64,000 nt of DNA, taken from positions 620,001 to 684,000 of the forward strand of contig NC_092800.1 of NCBI RefSeq assembly GCF_918797505.1, read 5' to 3'. The notes below the pieces were generated by a model, which worked only from the letters and a program-made list of their open reading frames with translations, did not search any database and was not told the DNA's origin. A program made the translations under genes and the position numbers. Origin of the DNA: Bemisia tabaci (lineage: Eukaryota > Arthropoda > Insecta > Hemiptera > Aleyrodidae). The stretch's first letter is position 1. Every line of letters starts with the position of its first letter. Below are positions 24,626 to 36,496 of this stretch, piece after piece.

Positions 24626-27031
24626 CTACAACAAAATGTTCATCGTTACAACTGATGAAATTATAATGGAGTTACTGCGTAGTTTGCTTCAATACATATT
24701 CATAAACTGAGAATTTAGACTGCAATTGAGTGTAAACGATGTCAGTGATTCAAAAGAGCTATGTACTTCGATTTAACTGCATCAGTAGCTCTGATGGTCA
24801 GAGGCACTCCTCATAAATAACTATCAATATTGATACTTCAAAAATTGAATGAAAATTAGAAGAAGCGCTGGACTTGATTTAAAGAGAAGAGGAAGGAAGG
24901 AATTCATCTGAGGACTGACTTTTCTATTTTTCCTAAATAGTCCACTTGACAGCTAAAATCTGCAGTATATAAAAGTGGTAGCAGATCAGGGAATTAGCAA
25001 CAGAAGCTGTGCCTAGATGCTGAACACCAAAATCATAAATTGTTGACCAACAGCGTTTCTGAGAAACTTTGAAAAATTTTGATGGAATGACCGTAGAAAT
25101 ACACCTATGTCGAGTTTGAATTTCCTGATGTTTTCAGGGTTTACTCAAACCAGATTTGAGCGAAATCTGTGATGTGTTGAGACACTACATGATGCTAAAT
25201 GAAACTTTTTACAAATTTTGATGTAAGTAAGATGTGGGGTAAAGCTCTGTGACGTGTCACGTAAAAATTCACCATTTCCGTGGACACGATTTCTCCCTGA
25301 CTTTTGTGTTATTTTGTTCTTTTTCCCTGGCTGTGGCAACCTTCGTGTGATGATTTCTCTTTTTTAGCAGTAAAGTCTACTTATTGAACTGACTAAAATG
25401 ACGCCCAAAATTTCTGTTCCTTATGAACCATGGACATACTATTATCATTACAGCACTGCATGAACGCCTCTGTTGGTGTCTAAGAGTTTTACGTGTAATT
25501 AACTTGTGAGCAATTCAAAAATTAGGGACAGCAAGATATTTTAAACTTTGGACTGGTGTAATCTGATAATTTTTTGGAGCGATGACAAGTTTGCAGTAGT
25601 GGTTTTTGGTGAATTTTTTTGCTTCCAAGAACTGTGACATTCAGAGGTACAGAATATAATTATCAAACATACATCAGAGTCTATAGTGGTTTGAAAAGCA
25701 ACCAGTCTGACGTTAGTGATGAACAAAAGAGATCGTTGTAATTTCTTGTTCTCTCTAAATTCATACTCCATGAAAAGTGTTACAACTAAACCACTTAAAG
25801 AATAAACAAGTATTTATGGTTATTACCGGAAAATTCAACAAGTGAGTCCGCTCGTAAGGTGTAGCGCGGAATCGATTCCTGCAAGAGGCTGACGATTTCG
25901 ACTTCAGGCAGATCCCCACCGCTGCAAACGTCTGTGAGAAAAAAGAGAAAGATTAAAATTTCTTCAGATAAATGAATGCCTACTATTTTAGTCCCACAAA
26001 AGAATTTTGATAAAAAATAGGTGCAGGTAGAAATTTTATTAAAAGGTACAGAGCTAGTCTTGAAGTTTAACAGTGTGGAAAGAACTGCAGTTTCATCAAT
26101 GGGTCATTTGCGCTGGTCATGGAACCGTGTTTTGCTGCTTGATTCTTGCAGATTAGCTAAAAATAATAAGATCTGTTCAAACCGCAACTTTCTACATTTA
26201 ATGTTAACCAAGATATTACCCTTCAAGAGGTCAAGTTTTTGACATCATCCACCGCGGCAGTCACACCCTTGGTTTCTTCCACCTTGCTTTCATCAGTTAG
26301 GGAGACACAAATTTGCACTGGTTAACACTCAGCGTGAAACTCGGATAAAAGCAAAATGGAAGAAACCAAGGGTGTCACTTCCAAGGTGAATGACATCATA
26401 ATCCGAATTTACCAAAGCACCATATCTCGGTTATTGTTGAATGTAGAAAGTTGCAGTTTCGATAGGTAGAACTTATTATTTTTGGCTTATCTATAAGAAT
26501 CAAGCATCAAAACACGATTTTGTGACCAGCGCAACTGACCCATGGCTGCGCCGACCCACAGATAGAAAAATTAAAGGGAAATTTGAGAAAGTGACTTTGA
26601 TGCAGGTTGATTTTATTGAATACTGCAAAGAGCTAAAAAAATATGCAAAAAGGAAGGTATACAAAATTTGTTATTGTGACCGACACTTCCAGAATTGATA
26701 CTTGGCAAGAAATCACCTAGAACTTGCATCAAATAAGTTAGCAGTTCCATTTGTAGATGGCCGCGCAAGAAGTTTTATCAAGGATGGCATAGCCGCAATG
26801 TGCTAACACATGGAGGTGGTCGGCTACTTACTTATGATGAACTTGGATAAAATTTGCCAACTTATGTTACTTGAGTACTGTTACATTCAATTATACTCTT
26901 AATAAAGGGTAAATGTAGGCACCTGTTATAGTTTGAGCGTCTCGATGGCAAATATTTAGCATCTGAGGGCGGGTGGCAGCTGCCTCATCGTTTTGTTCCG
27001 CCAGCTTGAATCCTCTAACTGGAATCTCCGC
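24527..27031 (-). CDS. milt: Trafficking kinesin-binding protein (milton/TRAK), N-terminal coding exons
   Basis: Milton/TRAK links the mitochondrial GTPase Miro to kinesin heavy chain and drives mitochondrial transport. Three exons join in frame: 26,923-27,031, 25,827-25,931 and 24,527-24,625. Together they give about 103 residues. The strongest match is the block NICHRDAQTITDVCSG, GDLPEVEIVSLLQESIPRYT and YENQDW, which closely follows the TRAK1/TRAK2 N terminus (HRD..SITDVCS..DLPEVE.VSLLEEQLP.Y.L). It ends at SPDQIRETLNYF, immediately before the HAP1_N coiled coil. That coil exon was not found in 1-24,526 and probably lies left of the window. The upstream part (AEIPVRGFKLAEQNDEAAAT) comes from an earlier exon or uses the internal Met of MLNICHRD as start. 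Confidence 0.9.
25229..25344. repeat. 'CCCTGACTTTT' repeat fragment
   Basis: Right end only: TTTCTCCCTGACTTTTGTG to CCCTGGCTGTGGCAACC. Lies in the intron between milton exons m2 and m3. A similar end piece lies at 7,860-7,893. Confidence 0.6.
25827..25931 (-). CDS. milt: milton exon m2
   Basis: 105 bp, acceptor tctcacag, donor GTAATA. It reads DVCSGGDLPEVEIVSLLQES, IPRYTLRADSLVEFSG. This is the diagnostic TRAK/HAP1 N-terminal block. Confidence 0.93.
26098..26543. repeat. MITE-like family C, copy 2
   Basis: 446 bp between milton exons m2 and m1, the same termini and the same central GTTTCTTCC/GGAAGAAAC pair as copy 1. Confidence 0.85.
26923..27031 (-). CDS. milt: milton exon m1
   Basis: 109 bp, acceptor cttttccag, donor GTGCCT (weak), leaves one base of a split Asp codon. 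It reads AEIPVRGFKLAEQNDEAAAT, then RPQMLNICHRDAQTIT. The frame is open at the 5' end, so there is either an upstream coding exon or translation starts at the internal ATG of MLNICHRD. Confidence 0.88.
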
Positions 27032-27371
27032 CTGGAAAAGAATTGATAGACATGTTGAATACAAACAGCAGAAAAGAAGCAAACATTATCCTTATATAAT
27101 ACAAAGAGATTAATGCAACAGAGAAGCTTGAGAATAAAAGCAACCAAAGGTAAAACACACTCCATAAAAAAAAGAGAAAAACGGAAGTCACCAAGTCTTA
27201 ATGAAGCAAATGCCATTCCCTCTGTCACTAACTCGGCCGACATTTTCAGAAGAGATCTACTAGTTCTTAGAATTAGACCAAACTACCAACACAATGCTTA
27301 ATTGCTTCCGTGTTCAAGTAGATGTTGTATTTCATTTGCTTCACCAATGAAAAGGTTTGAAGAAATTAGCT

Positions 27372-27722
27372 GAGATGTCGTCAGCTAAGTTGACGGTTGT
27401 TTACTTTCGGTTTGCAAGCGCCAACGACAAATTTGGGCCTCTAAACAAAGCAGTGTTTGCTACTATCCACCTTGAAAACATCAGTCTCATGATGATATTG
27501 TAAAAAAAACCACTTATCAGTTATGATTTGCAACTTTTTGGTGGTTGTGATTTCTGAGTGGCTAAAAATTAAAGTGTTACAAGGTTTAAAAGTATTAAAA
27601 AACCCATCTAAGCTTGTGTTCTTGCTTCAGAGAGAGCTAAATGTTTTCATGTGGATAACAGTGACGCGAAAACGCCTGCAAACCAAAAGTAAACAACCGA
27701 CAACTTAGCTGACGACACCTCT
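27372..27722. repeat. Element with GAGRTGTCGTCAGC ends
   Basis: GAGATGTCGTCAGCTAAGTT left and AACTTAGCTGACGACACCTC-type right end; the inner TTGTTTACTTTCGGTTTGCA pairs with TGCAAACCAAAAGTAAACAA. 351 bp. Confidence 0.85.
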
Positions 27723-28223
27723 CCTTACACACTCAAAGCTGTTTTGAGCATTCTTCTGACGTCAGACATTGGCAAAAGCTTGGCACTATTTTGAGGGAGG
27801 GGGGGAGGGTCCAAATGAAAGGAGTCGAGTGTTCAGCAGAGATTCACTCCTGAATTCCGAAGGCAGGACCATGGCAGGACTTACAAAAAATCCTGCCGAA
27901 TTTCCATCGCAAACTGTCTGGTGCGCAGTCGGGAGCATCGATGTTCCCTTTCTGCAGACTCTAGGCACTCCGCACCCGGAGAAGGATTTTCTGTCAGTCC
28001 TCGCCTCAGGCAGAGATTCAGCCCCCCTGAGCTCTGAAGGAAGGGCTGACAAAAACTCCTGCGGACCAAGACGGAATCTTTTAAAGTGAAACGTCCCTTT
28101 ATGTAAAAGAAAAATCTGCACAATTGCTCTTCTTTTATTTATAGGGTACGGAATTCGAAGTAAAACGACCGTAGGCGTAAGGAATACAAAAAATACTAAT
28201 AGGAAATTTCAAAATTACTCTTT

Positions 28224-28616
28224 GGGGCCGTCCATAAATTACGAAAGGCAATTTTTCCGATTTTTATGAACTCCCCCCCCCCCTCTTCTATCGTTTAAAT
28301 GCATAATTTAATAAAAAAAATGGTGTTGAAACAGATCGGTATTGTTTTAAACATTACTAATCGCTGGTAGGAGATCATGAAAAATAACAGTTGTATTGAA
28401 AAAATAACAGTTTTTAAATTCAAAAAGTTCAGAAAAATTACACTTTAACCAAAAAACATTAAACGTCTAAAAAACGAAATTTGGACTAGTAAGTCTTTAG
28501 ATTAATGGAATTTGGAAGAAACAAAATTTTAGCGTTTGGCTTACGTAGGTAAGGCACCTGGACCCCCCTCCTGGCTCCCTGTAAGTGCCTTAGGTACGTA
28601 ATTTGCGGACGGCCCC
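28224..28616. repeat. MITE-like family E
   Basis: GGGGCCGTCCATAAATTACG left and CGTAATTTGCGGACGGCCCC right, 393 bp, no ORF. Contains a 12-C run. Lies inside the composite element 27,820-29,165. Confidence 0.85.
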
Positions 28617-28921
28617 TTTGAAAAGGCTTACTTACATTTATTTGTTTATACTGCCCACTAATGTTACATTTATTTCTGTCTTCGGAGTCTGCTTTTTCCT
28701 CTAAAAAAAAAAATATTATTGGACGGTCTACGTAAGATTAGGGCCCTACAGCCTACACCCTAGGTCCAGAGGTTTCTCTGCAAGAGGAGCCCTTTTCAAT
28801 TACGTGCGCAAAAATGCACGCCTCACTCTTATTTTATGGAAAAAGAAGTATTTCTTTACGGCCACTCGCGGCATTTGTGACATAATGTGCAATAACGACG
28901 TCAAAATATTAAGGTCAAGGG

Positions 28922-28979
28922 GCGCGATCCGTGGACCCTCCGTCCCGAAGGCGAGTGCCTTACCACTGGGCTACCGAAG
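28922..28979 (-). repeat. tRNA-derived SINE head
   Basis: On the minus strand GGTAGCCCAGTGGTAAGGC (box A like TAGCCCAGTGG) and GGGTCCACGGATCG (box B like) are 26 bases apart, as in RNA polymerase III promoters. Acceptor stem pairing is poor, so this is a SINE or decayed tRNA, not a working tRNA gene. Confidence 0.7.
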
Positions 28980-31227
28980 TGTTTATGCCTCTTAAGCAAA
29001 ATTGCTAATAAATAAGTGCAATTGAAGTTCTCTCTTTCTCCACCAGAGCTGAGAGCATACACGCATCGGTGTCACGCTCCCGCTTACTGATGATCTGCGG
29101 CAGGATTTTCTGTAAGTCCTAGCCTTCCGGGCCAAGAGTGAATCTCTGCTAAACTCAAACGCCAAATGAAAGATGTTTAAACAACAGAGGGGATGGTCAA
29201 GAGTCTAAAATACCGAGGAATGTAATTTACTAACTCTTCCATACCACATCGGAGTCGACAACTTGTTCTTCATAGTAAGCACTTTTTTTAGGGGAAACTC
29301 ATTAGATCAACTTTTTTACCAACTGACTGTGTACTTCTGTAATTGGCACGAGAGGGTATATTTCTAAAAATTTAGAAATATTTTGTCACTATAATATGTG
29401 CCAATACTTAAGGTGAAAAAAAATATATCAATTCATCATTATTGTGCATACAGTAGAAATAAGGTCGGGGTCAATGATCAACTGCTATAGAAGGGCAGTT
29501 TTGAATATTTAGAGAGAGCTGCAGACTAAAAAGTAAATGCTCAAATGGCAGATCAACATTAGGATTTAACTTAAGGCGAATGAAAACAAATCTTGAACTA
29601 GATAACCAGAGGAGGTAGTAGATAAATAGAATTTGCCACTAATTAGAAATGGAGAGTTGGTTGAACAGATACCTTTAAACAATGCATTTCCTGCAGGGTA
29701 AAAGAGGGTCTTTATGAGACCTATAATTGACCAGCTCAAGTACCCTTTAATAGGATGTATCATTGTTTGCACGCTAATGAGTCATTAAGGCAGACAGTCC
29801 CTACACGTTTGTATACTTCCTCATCAAATTAGACTTCCACATACCGCTGCACACACCACTGATACATCATCTATTCAAAACTGCCATTTTTGGCACTATT
29901 ACTTGACCTTCTCTGGTGATTTGTTAAACAAACAGTTGAACACAAGTTGATGAATGGAGAAAAGGGCACATGACATTCAAGCTCTACTTTCAACCAAGGA
30001 CAGTGTATCAATACAAAACATTTGTCATCAGGGTGGTAATGACTTAGCTTCGTCGATGAGTGAAACAAATAAGGAATGAATTCTATGAGCTAGGAATATA
30101 GTTAATTATGCTGTTACCTGAATGTTAATTCACAAATCTTTGAAGGGAGGCATGAAAAGCACTATCTAGATGGAGTGATTAGCTCACAGCAGATGAGTTT
30201 GTTAGCACTGGGTAATTTACATGGAGCGAAACTTTGGAAAGGTGTCACTTACGTTTGGGAATTGAATTAGATTAATATTAACTTGAGAACATTGCAGAGA
30301 ATGCCCGGACATTAGATGATAAGGAATGAAATCGAAATTCAGGAGGAATTTCAACGTGAAGGTAAGATGGTGGATGCAGGATCACATTGCTCTAAATCAA
30401 ATCAAATGACACCTATAAACACTATCGCAAAGCACTTAGCACAGTAATCAGACCGGGGCATTTAACTTTTCTAAAAGGTAATTATCAGCACCATTAAAGA
30501 TATTCACGAATAAATAAGTAGATAATAAAACTAAATAATCGAGGTGGCGAATGGCAAACGGTTTTGCTTTTGATAAAATTCTTCGTGGATGTACTACCTT
30601 GGTCAAAAATGTGCACAGAGTCGTGAGTCCATGTTTCCACAATGGTTAGTACTAAAAAGGCGCGCTATTTTAAATTTGCGGCGATGTATTTCCTGTGCGT
30701 TTCTTATTCACCCCTTATTTTTGCTTTTGATTTCTCGTCAATGAACCAACACCGAGATACAATTTGCTTGACGGATTCATAAACCAGAATCTGCCATTTG
30801 TGTGCTCGAATTCCCTCTCTTGCTTTATTTTTTCACAAGAAAAAGAGCGACATGACGTCTTGAAATTTTTCGATAATGTTTTCAGGGTATGAATAATATA
30901 CTCCGATGCTAATCTTATTCAAGCCTATTTTTTACCCTAATATTCGAGTTTAAAGTCAATGTGTACTATTCTTCAGCCTCCAAAAATTGTCCGAGCTCTA
31001 ACATATTTATTTTCGAAAACGCTCAAAAATCGCACCTCACTCCTTCTTCCACGATACCCACCTTCCTAATACCCTCCCTCGGAGTGACAATCAAGATTCG
31101 CCTTAATCTGGGCGATTAGGCAAAAACAGATACCACTTTTCGCGACAGTCATATCAGTGGAACTAACGATAAGAAGTCTCGTGTTCAGCGTACTAAGATC
31201 TCAGTTAATCAATGATATCTTCAATAC

Positions 31228-31300
31228 TTCCGAAAAAACGCCGTATGATTATTTAGAGGTTGCCAAATTACTTCTGATAAATTACGAGTTTTCTGAAAAG
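31228..31300. repeat. Family B fragment
   Basis: AAAAAACGCCGTATGATTAT followed by GAGGTTGCCAAATTACTTC; only the left arm is recognisable. Confidence 0.5.
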
Positions 31301-31574
31301 CTCATGTAATTTCTACTGTAAATTGAGAAATTTATTTTTCACTTCCTTTTTTATTGTCTCTGTTTTTTTACGAGGGGAGGACGAATCAACCTCAGTTCTT
31401 GTTTTTACAAAAAAATTATTTAAGTACCTACAAGTATATGATCTACATACTTATAGAAAAGACGATTCATGCATGGAGATTTTCAGGTTATATCGTTGAA
31501 TAGTTCTATACTTTGAAAAAATAAGTCAATTATGACAGGAAGTTTGCAATGTAGCAAACCACGATAAAAGGTTC

Positions 31575-32537
31575 GATACCCTGATAAAAATTGGCGATAG
31601 GAGCTGCGTTTTAAAATACCATAGGAGTTCTCATAGCCGACTGAAAAAGGCGATAGAAAATCATATAGCTGGCTGTAGAAAGTGGAAAATATCATACGGC
31701 TGGGCTACACGAAGCGATAAAAAATTATACAGCCGGGCTATAGTTCCTATCGCTGGCTTTACACTTTATCGCCTGGCTGTTGCTTTTTCGCCATCGGCTG
31801 TAAAAGGCTATAAGAAATTGTGTAGAAATCCGTGTGCTTTGGGAATCATTAAGTTTTTTACGGAACTACCTTAATGTTTACAAAACGCACATTATATTTT
31901 CCTTTACTTAAAATTTTTTTCATCAATTAAAATGAGAATAATCCATTTAGAGTGTGCAAACATTTCAAAGTCATGAGTTGAAAAACGCTGACTCCACGAG
32001 ATTAAATGTTAGAGCCTAACACAAAGCGGAGCGCAGCGCACTGGCGCCTACAAACGTAGCAGGGATACTTCACGCATTGCGCAATGCGTGAAGTATCCCT
32101 GTTAGGTTTGTAGGCGCCAATCCGCGTTTCGCGCTGGCTGCCCGCCGCGCCGCGCCGCGCCGCAGCGTACCACGGCGCTTGAAGCAACTATTTCACACTA
32201 GAGGTATTGCACAGTATCATACGAAATTGAAGGCGCTCCAACCTATTAGGAATGGCAGGCATCCTTCAAAAGTACGGAGCTTCCCTCGCAAAATAAATCA
32301 AGATACTACGCCCCAAAAAGAGAACGGTAGTCCAAAAACTCACTAAGTCCTATCGTCCGTAATTAGTAACGTTTAGCATACACTTTATCTCCAGGCTGTT
32401 GCTTAATCGCCATCGGCTATAAAATGCTATAAGAAATTGTGTTGTCGGCTATAGAAGCTATTGGAAATCTTACAGCCGGCTGTAGGTCTATGGTATTTTG
32501 GAAAACAGATTCCACTGCCGATTTTTACCAGGGTACC
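31575..32537. repeat. Inverted-repeat element with GCTATAAGAAATTGTG units
   Basis: GATACCCTGATAAAAATTGG left, CCGATTTTTACCAGGGTACC right; AAAATACCATAG is met by CTATGGTATTTT. A block CATCGGCTGTAAAAGGCTAT occurs once on each side of a 500 bp insert, which includes the perfect palindrome at 32,042. Confidence 0.7.
32042..32119. repeat. Almost perfect 78 bp palindrome
   Basis: Arms of 39 bp: TGGCGCCTACAAACGTAGCA and CAGGGATACTTCACGCATTG|C meet their inverse at 32,080/32,081 with only two mismatches. It is followed by a CGCCGCGC-rich tail to about 32,175. Confidence 0.9.
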
Positions 32538-33197
32538 CTGGTAGCAATGGCTCTTAAAAAAAGTTCTACAAAAAGTTGTCCAAAAAAATGTAAAAAACTT
32601 GGAAATTTTATAAGAGTTCGTAAATTTTAAGTAGAAAAAACTCTTAAAATACGCGTCTTAGGAAACCCTTTTGGGGAATTCTTTTAAGTAAAAAAATAGT
32701 GTTATTTTAATTAAAGAAAACGTAAAATTTACGTAAGAATCAATAAACTTTATCCTCAATTTTTATGGGCTGCAACTGTTCCTTCTATACTTTTCTGTTC
32801 ACCACTATTTTTCCTCGTTTTTGCCTACAAGAAGTTAAAAAAAAAAAAAATAAAATAAAAAGAAAAAAAATTTACTTAAAATTTACCTAAAATTTACGTA
32901 AAAAATTTACTTGAAATTTTTCTCCAAATTTATGCAAAAAAAGCCTCAAAAAGGGTTTCCTAATACGAATGTTTCAAGAGTTTTTTTACGTAATTATCAA
33001 GTGGTTTTAAAGTATAAATTTTAAGAGATCTCTTAAAATTTACGAGTTTTTTACATTTTTTCTCAACAGCCACTGCTACTAGGGTAATGAAAATTCGAAA
33101 CCACTTTTCCCAGATTTTTCTTCAAGTTTTTTTTTTCTTTATTTCAGGGGATGATATTGATCATCGCTGAGTACCATGAAGTTATTCGTTTGATAAT

Positions 33198-33304
33198 TGG
33201 ACGTATTTCTGTCAAACGGAACTAGCTATATGTATTTTGACGTGAGCCCAGTTATGCATGTATTCTTATGGGTCTCAGGGCTCATGTCTTAATGCACATG
33301 TCCA
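33198..33304. repeat. MITE-like family D, copy 2 (right end truncated)
   Basis: TGGACGTATTTCTGTCAAAC left; the inner TCTTATGGGTCTCAGGGCTC is the same as copy 1; the right end stops at CACATGTCCA, so most of the right arm is missing. Confidence 0.75.
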
Positions 33305-33512
33305 ATTGTTTGCTCCATCAAGAATATTCTCCGAAAATTTCGCGAAAATATTTCAAGTAATCTTTCAACAAAAAAAAACTAAGGACGGGTAGAAATCTTG
33401 AGCACCGAACTGCCATGCGTGCATTTTCGATCTTCCACAAGCAAAGTGTTTTTGAAACTACTAAGAGACTTACACTTACTCAAGTGCCAATAACTCATGC
33501 GGGGTTACTTAC

Positions 33513-33900
33513 CGGCAGTCATATAGTTCTGCGGGAATCTAAGGTTCGAGATGCGTCAATCGATACGACAAGCTGAGAGCGCCTTCATTTAACTGCTCCA
33601 CAAAGTTCAAGATGTAAAATCCATGGAAAATGTAACGAATAATAGTTTTTGCGCCTGATTCCATGGCCTTGTTTCGCGTGTTGACGATAAGTATCACTTT
33701 TTGCTTAAGGGAAAATCGAAGGGACGGCAAACAGGACACGATAACCTCGTTGGATACGGCTCGAGTAAGATGACGCAACTGCAGGAAGGGACAACAGGAT
33801 ACACTGGCGCTATCTGTGATGCCGCCCGCTATACGCCAATACACGGCGCAGAGCCACCCTCTTCGGCTTTTGACCTTTCGAAGTAGGTGGCGTCGCTATC
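33513..33900 (-). promoter_or_regulatory. milt: Putative milton leader exon and promoter, with uORF
   Basis: A locally CpG-richer stretch ends, on the minus strand, in a consensus donor CCG|GTAAGT (GT at 33,512-33,511). A uORF (ATG 33,664 to TAG 33,539) stops before the donor, and no other frame gives a good start in the phase needed by exon m1, so this is best read as non-coding leader. Assignment to milton is by orientation and position only; the 5' limit is a guess. Confidence 0.4.
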
Positions 33901-34381
33901 ACGCCGGTTTGGCAGAGTTATGCAATAAGCGGCACGTAATTTTATCGCGGGTTGCGTCACTCCTCTAAGAAAGGAGCACGAATCTCACGTTATGGCAGGT
34001 GGGTAGTTTTTTGGGGTTGAAAATTAACGACCAAAGTCGAAAAATGCGTACTACGTTCCAAAATTTCTGATTGTGCCTCATTTGAAGCCTCCCCCCCCCT
34101 CCCCCACGACAGGTAGGAAAAGTTTGCCCTCTAACACCTCTAGCCCCCCCCCCCCCCCCCCCTCGATTCTTAAGAATGTTGCTTTCTGTTCAATAATCCT
34201 CTACATTTTCTTGATGTGCTTTCAGAGAATTCAATTTTAAAAAATTTAAGTCTTCTACGTTTTTTGTTACTTATATATTTACAATTTTCTGACTGACTAA
34301 AATTTCCGATATTTTTCCATTATTATGGTTGACTCTCTGTTAGAAGAGTACATAGAGAGTTTGGGAATGATGTAGAATTCT

Positions 34382-34382
<1 letters not shown>

Positions 34383-34436
<54 letters not shown>
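34383..34436. repeat. Poly(A) tract, 54 nt
   Basis: Uninterrupted A run; likely a retroposon tail or slippage. No retroposon body was recognised beside it. C runs lie nearby (34,084-34,099 and 34,144-34,161). Confidence 0.9.
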
Positions 34437-34438
<2 letters not shown>

Positions 34439-34514
34439 TAATTTAAAATAAACAACAATGCTAATCAAAAACTTACATATTTGTATCATTCATCTTTCAT
34501 TCTTAATGAATGAA

Positions 34515-34727
34515 TACACAGAAGAAAAAAAAATTCCTGAAGTAACATCCCGGGTGTTAAAAATCTGCGTAACAACTCTTGAATGTTGATAGGAACGCCA
34601 CAGTTGTTAATGCAACACAGCTAGGATGCTACTTTAACAGCCAGAGTGTCTATAACAACATCCAAGAGTTGTCGTGCAGATTTTTAACATCCGGGATGTT
34701 ACTTCAGAAAATTTTTTTTCCCAGTAA
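34515..34727. repeat. Foldback with AACATCC(C)GG motifs
   Basis: CCTGAAGTAACATCCCGGGT left and ACATCCGGGATGTTACTTCA right; AACAACTCTTGAATGTTG is met by CAACATCCAAGAGTTGT. 213 bp, no ORF. Confidence 0.8.
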
Positions 34728-35541
34728 ATGTCATTTACAGAATTCTTTGTGAGAAAGAAAGGGGCTCTTGGCGATAGTCTTTAATTCCTTTTTTGATACT
34801 TAAGGATCATTCTGTGAAAATTTCAAGCCACATTGCTGCTTCTGTCTCCTTTTAAAAAATGAAATAGGGGCAGAGATTTAGAGACACGGCAACCGGTTGA
34901 GCATTCTTGCTGTTTCCTCATCAACATTCCTTTTGAACTGCATTCTACCAAAAAACACTGCCCATTAGAAAAGTTACGTCTCCTCGAAGGAGACTCTGTT
35001 TTTCAAGGTTTCAGAAATAAAGAACAACACATAATCTCATTGCTACATTGTGAGTTTATTATTTGAGTTTCAAAATATTTTTTTTCTTCTTTTGGAATGA
35101 TGAACAAAAATTAATAAACTATAAATACGGCAACAAAATACGATGAAGTACCTATTAGTAGAAAATATAATTTCACAGCTCATAAAATATGAGGGGAAGT
35201 TGGAAGGCAATATCTCTTTCCTTCATATTTTTCCCGGAAGGAGAATAATGAGAAACAAAAAATGTCAAGGTTTACAAAGGAAAATTGATTATTTCATTTG
35301 CTTTGCATTATCTTCTGTACTTAGATTACTCAGAATAAGTGAATGATGAGAAAGAGACGGCCCTTGACAAGTCTTCAGAACTCCGGATTCTTACGGATAC
35401 ATTAATCCAAGTGTAAAATCCACAAAAAGTTTGAAGTTCTTGGACCATTGGTGGCATTTGAATTAAGTACAGTTGTTCCTGATAATCTCGATATTACAGT
35501 TCAACTTGGCAACAATTGAGCATCTGAATCACATAATTACA

Positions 35542-35808
35542 GCAGGCAGATTGTTGAAATTGATGGACAAAGTTATAGACAAATAGGTCAAAGGGAAAAT
35601 GAAGCGATACTATCAGTTGAAGAGGGTGATTGCAATGGACGATGAGCTACATAATAGACTAACTAATGGCAACTCAAGAGAGACTATATAGTTAGGTCAA
35701 TATTTTTCTGCTTAGTCTATGGCAACCACTCATTTCAACTGATAGGATCGCTCAATTTTGTCCCCTTTGTCCATCGCTTTGTCTATCAATTTTCATAATC
35801 AGCCCACA
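35542..35808. repeat. MITE-like family A, copy 6
   Basis: Left GCAGGCAGATTGTTGAAATT, right TCTATCAATTTTCATAATC, with the same inner blocks and length (267 bp) as the best copy. Confidence 0.8.
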
Positions 35809-36199
35809 GATTGGAGCTTGGGAGATAAGTAGAGTTGAGTCCTGGGACAAAGAAATAACTTTCCCAGGAGGGTTTAGTTTCTTAATGAGACATAAAAGAA
35901 AGAAGAGTAAACAACAGCGAGGGCAAGAACGAGCAAAGAAAATAAATAACTCAACCTATAATTGTTGATGATTGTAGGTAATGTGATCTTGATGTTTCAT
36001 TCTAACTTTTGATTTCACAGCCCAATATAAGTCCACACCGCAATAAAATGGCACCAAATTTCCAGTCCTGAGAAGGCGGAACGTATGAGGAGAGATTACT
36101 TTTCAGCTTCCCCGAGTAAATCACAAACAATACAGCAAATTTCAAGTTTGTCATGCCGACAGATTCCAACTACAATCTGCTTTCCAATTGCATAAATAG

Positions 36200-36496
36200 T
36201 TGGGAAAGAAAAACCTATACTGCAGCCCGGCAACAAACTTCTCACATCAGAATGATTCATTCCATTCCATCAAGGTCAATAGAAGTGAGAAGTCTGTGGT
36301 CGGACTGCTGGAGAAAATCGCGTTTCACTCACTTCTCGAGTGTAAAACAAAAGAGATTCAAACAAAACTGGCAACAAGTGAAGAAACTCTCAACAGAATT
36401 AAAATGCTTCTTCGAATTGTTCAACAACACGATATTCAAATCAAAAATAATAGTATCACATGGAAAGCACAAGTGCCATCAAAAGCAAGGCCCTAA
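36200..36496 (+). CDS. Unrecognised ORF, possible plus-strand terminal exon
   Basis: 98 codons ending in TAA. The second half (LLEKIAFHSLLECKTKEIQT, KLATSEETLNRIKMLLRIVQ) looks like a real amphipathic helical protein, while the first part does not. A caatag acceptor-like site lies just before KSVVGLLEK, and AATAAA follows the stop by about 45 bases (36,542-36,547). This fits a last exon of a plus-strand gene or a retrocopy. No family recognised. Confidence 0.25.
   Translation: MGKKNLYCSPATNFSHQNDSFHSIKVNRSEKSVVGLLEKIAFHSLLECKTKEIQTKLATSEETLNRIKMLLRIVQQHDIQIKNNSITWKAQVPSKARP

Larger units (their letters stand above)
27820..29165. mobile_element. Composite element with inverted ends holding family E and a SINE head
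   Basis: Left arm GTTCAGCAGAGATTCACTCC then GGACTTACAAAAAATCCTGC; right arm is the inverse (GCAGGATTTTCTGTAAGTCC, AGTGAATCTCTGCTAAACTC). Between them lie the family E element and a tRNA-like segment. About 1.35 kb, no transposase seen. Confidence 0.65.
27032..33512 (-). other. Probable milton 5' intron
   Basis: Lies between the putative leader donor at 33,513 and exon m1. It holds the composite element at 27.8-29.2 kb, the element at 27.4-27.7 kb and the one at 31.6-32.5 kb. 29,200-31,480 shows no gene or clear repeat except a B-family fragment near 31,228. Confidence 0.35.

Noticed and set aside
27786..28121. 111-codon minus ORF and its plus-strand partner
   Set aside because: Both overlap the left arm of the composite element; no family match.
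28922..28979. Functional tRNA gene
   Set aside because: Boxes A and B are present but the cloverleaf stems do not pair well, and it sits inside repeats.
33539..33844. 101-codon minus ORF as a protein gene
   Set aside because: Ends just before a consensus donor with no stop-free path across it; better explained as uORF in a leader.
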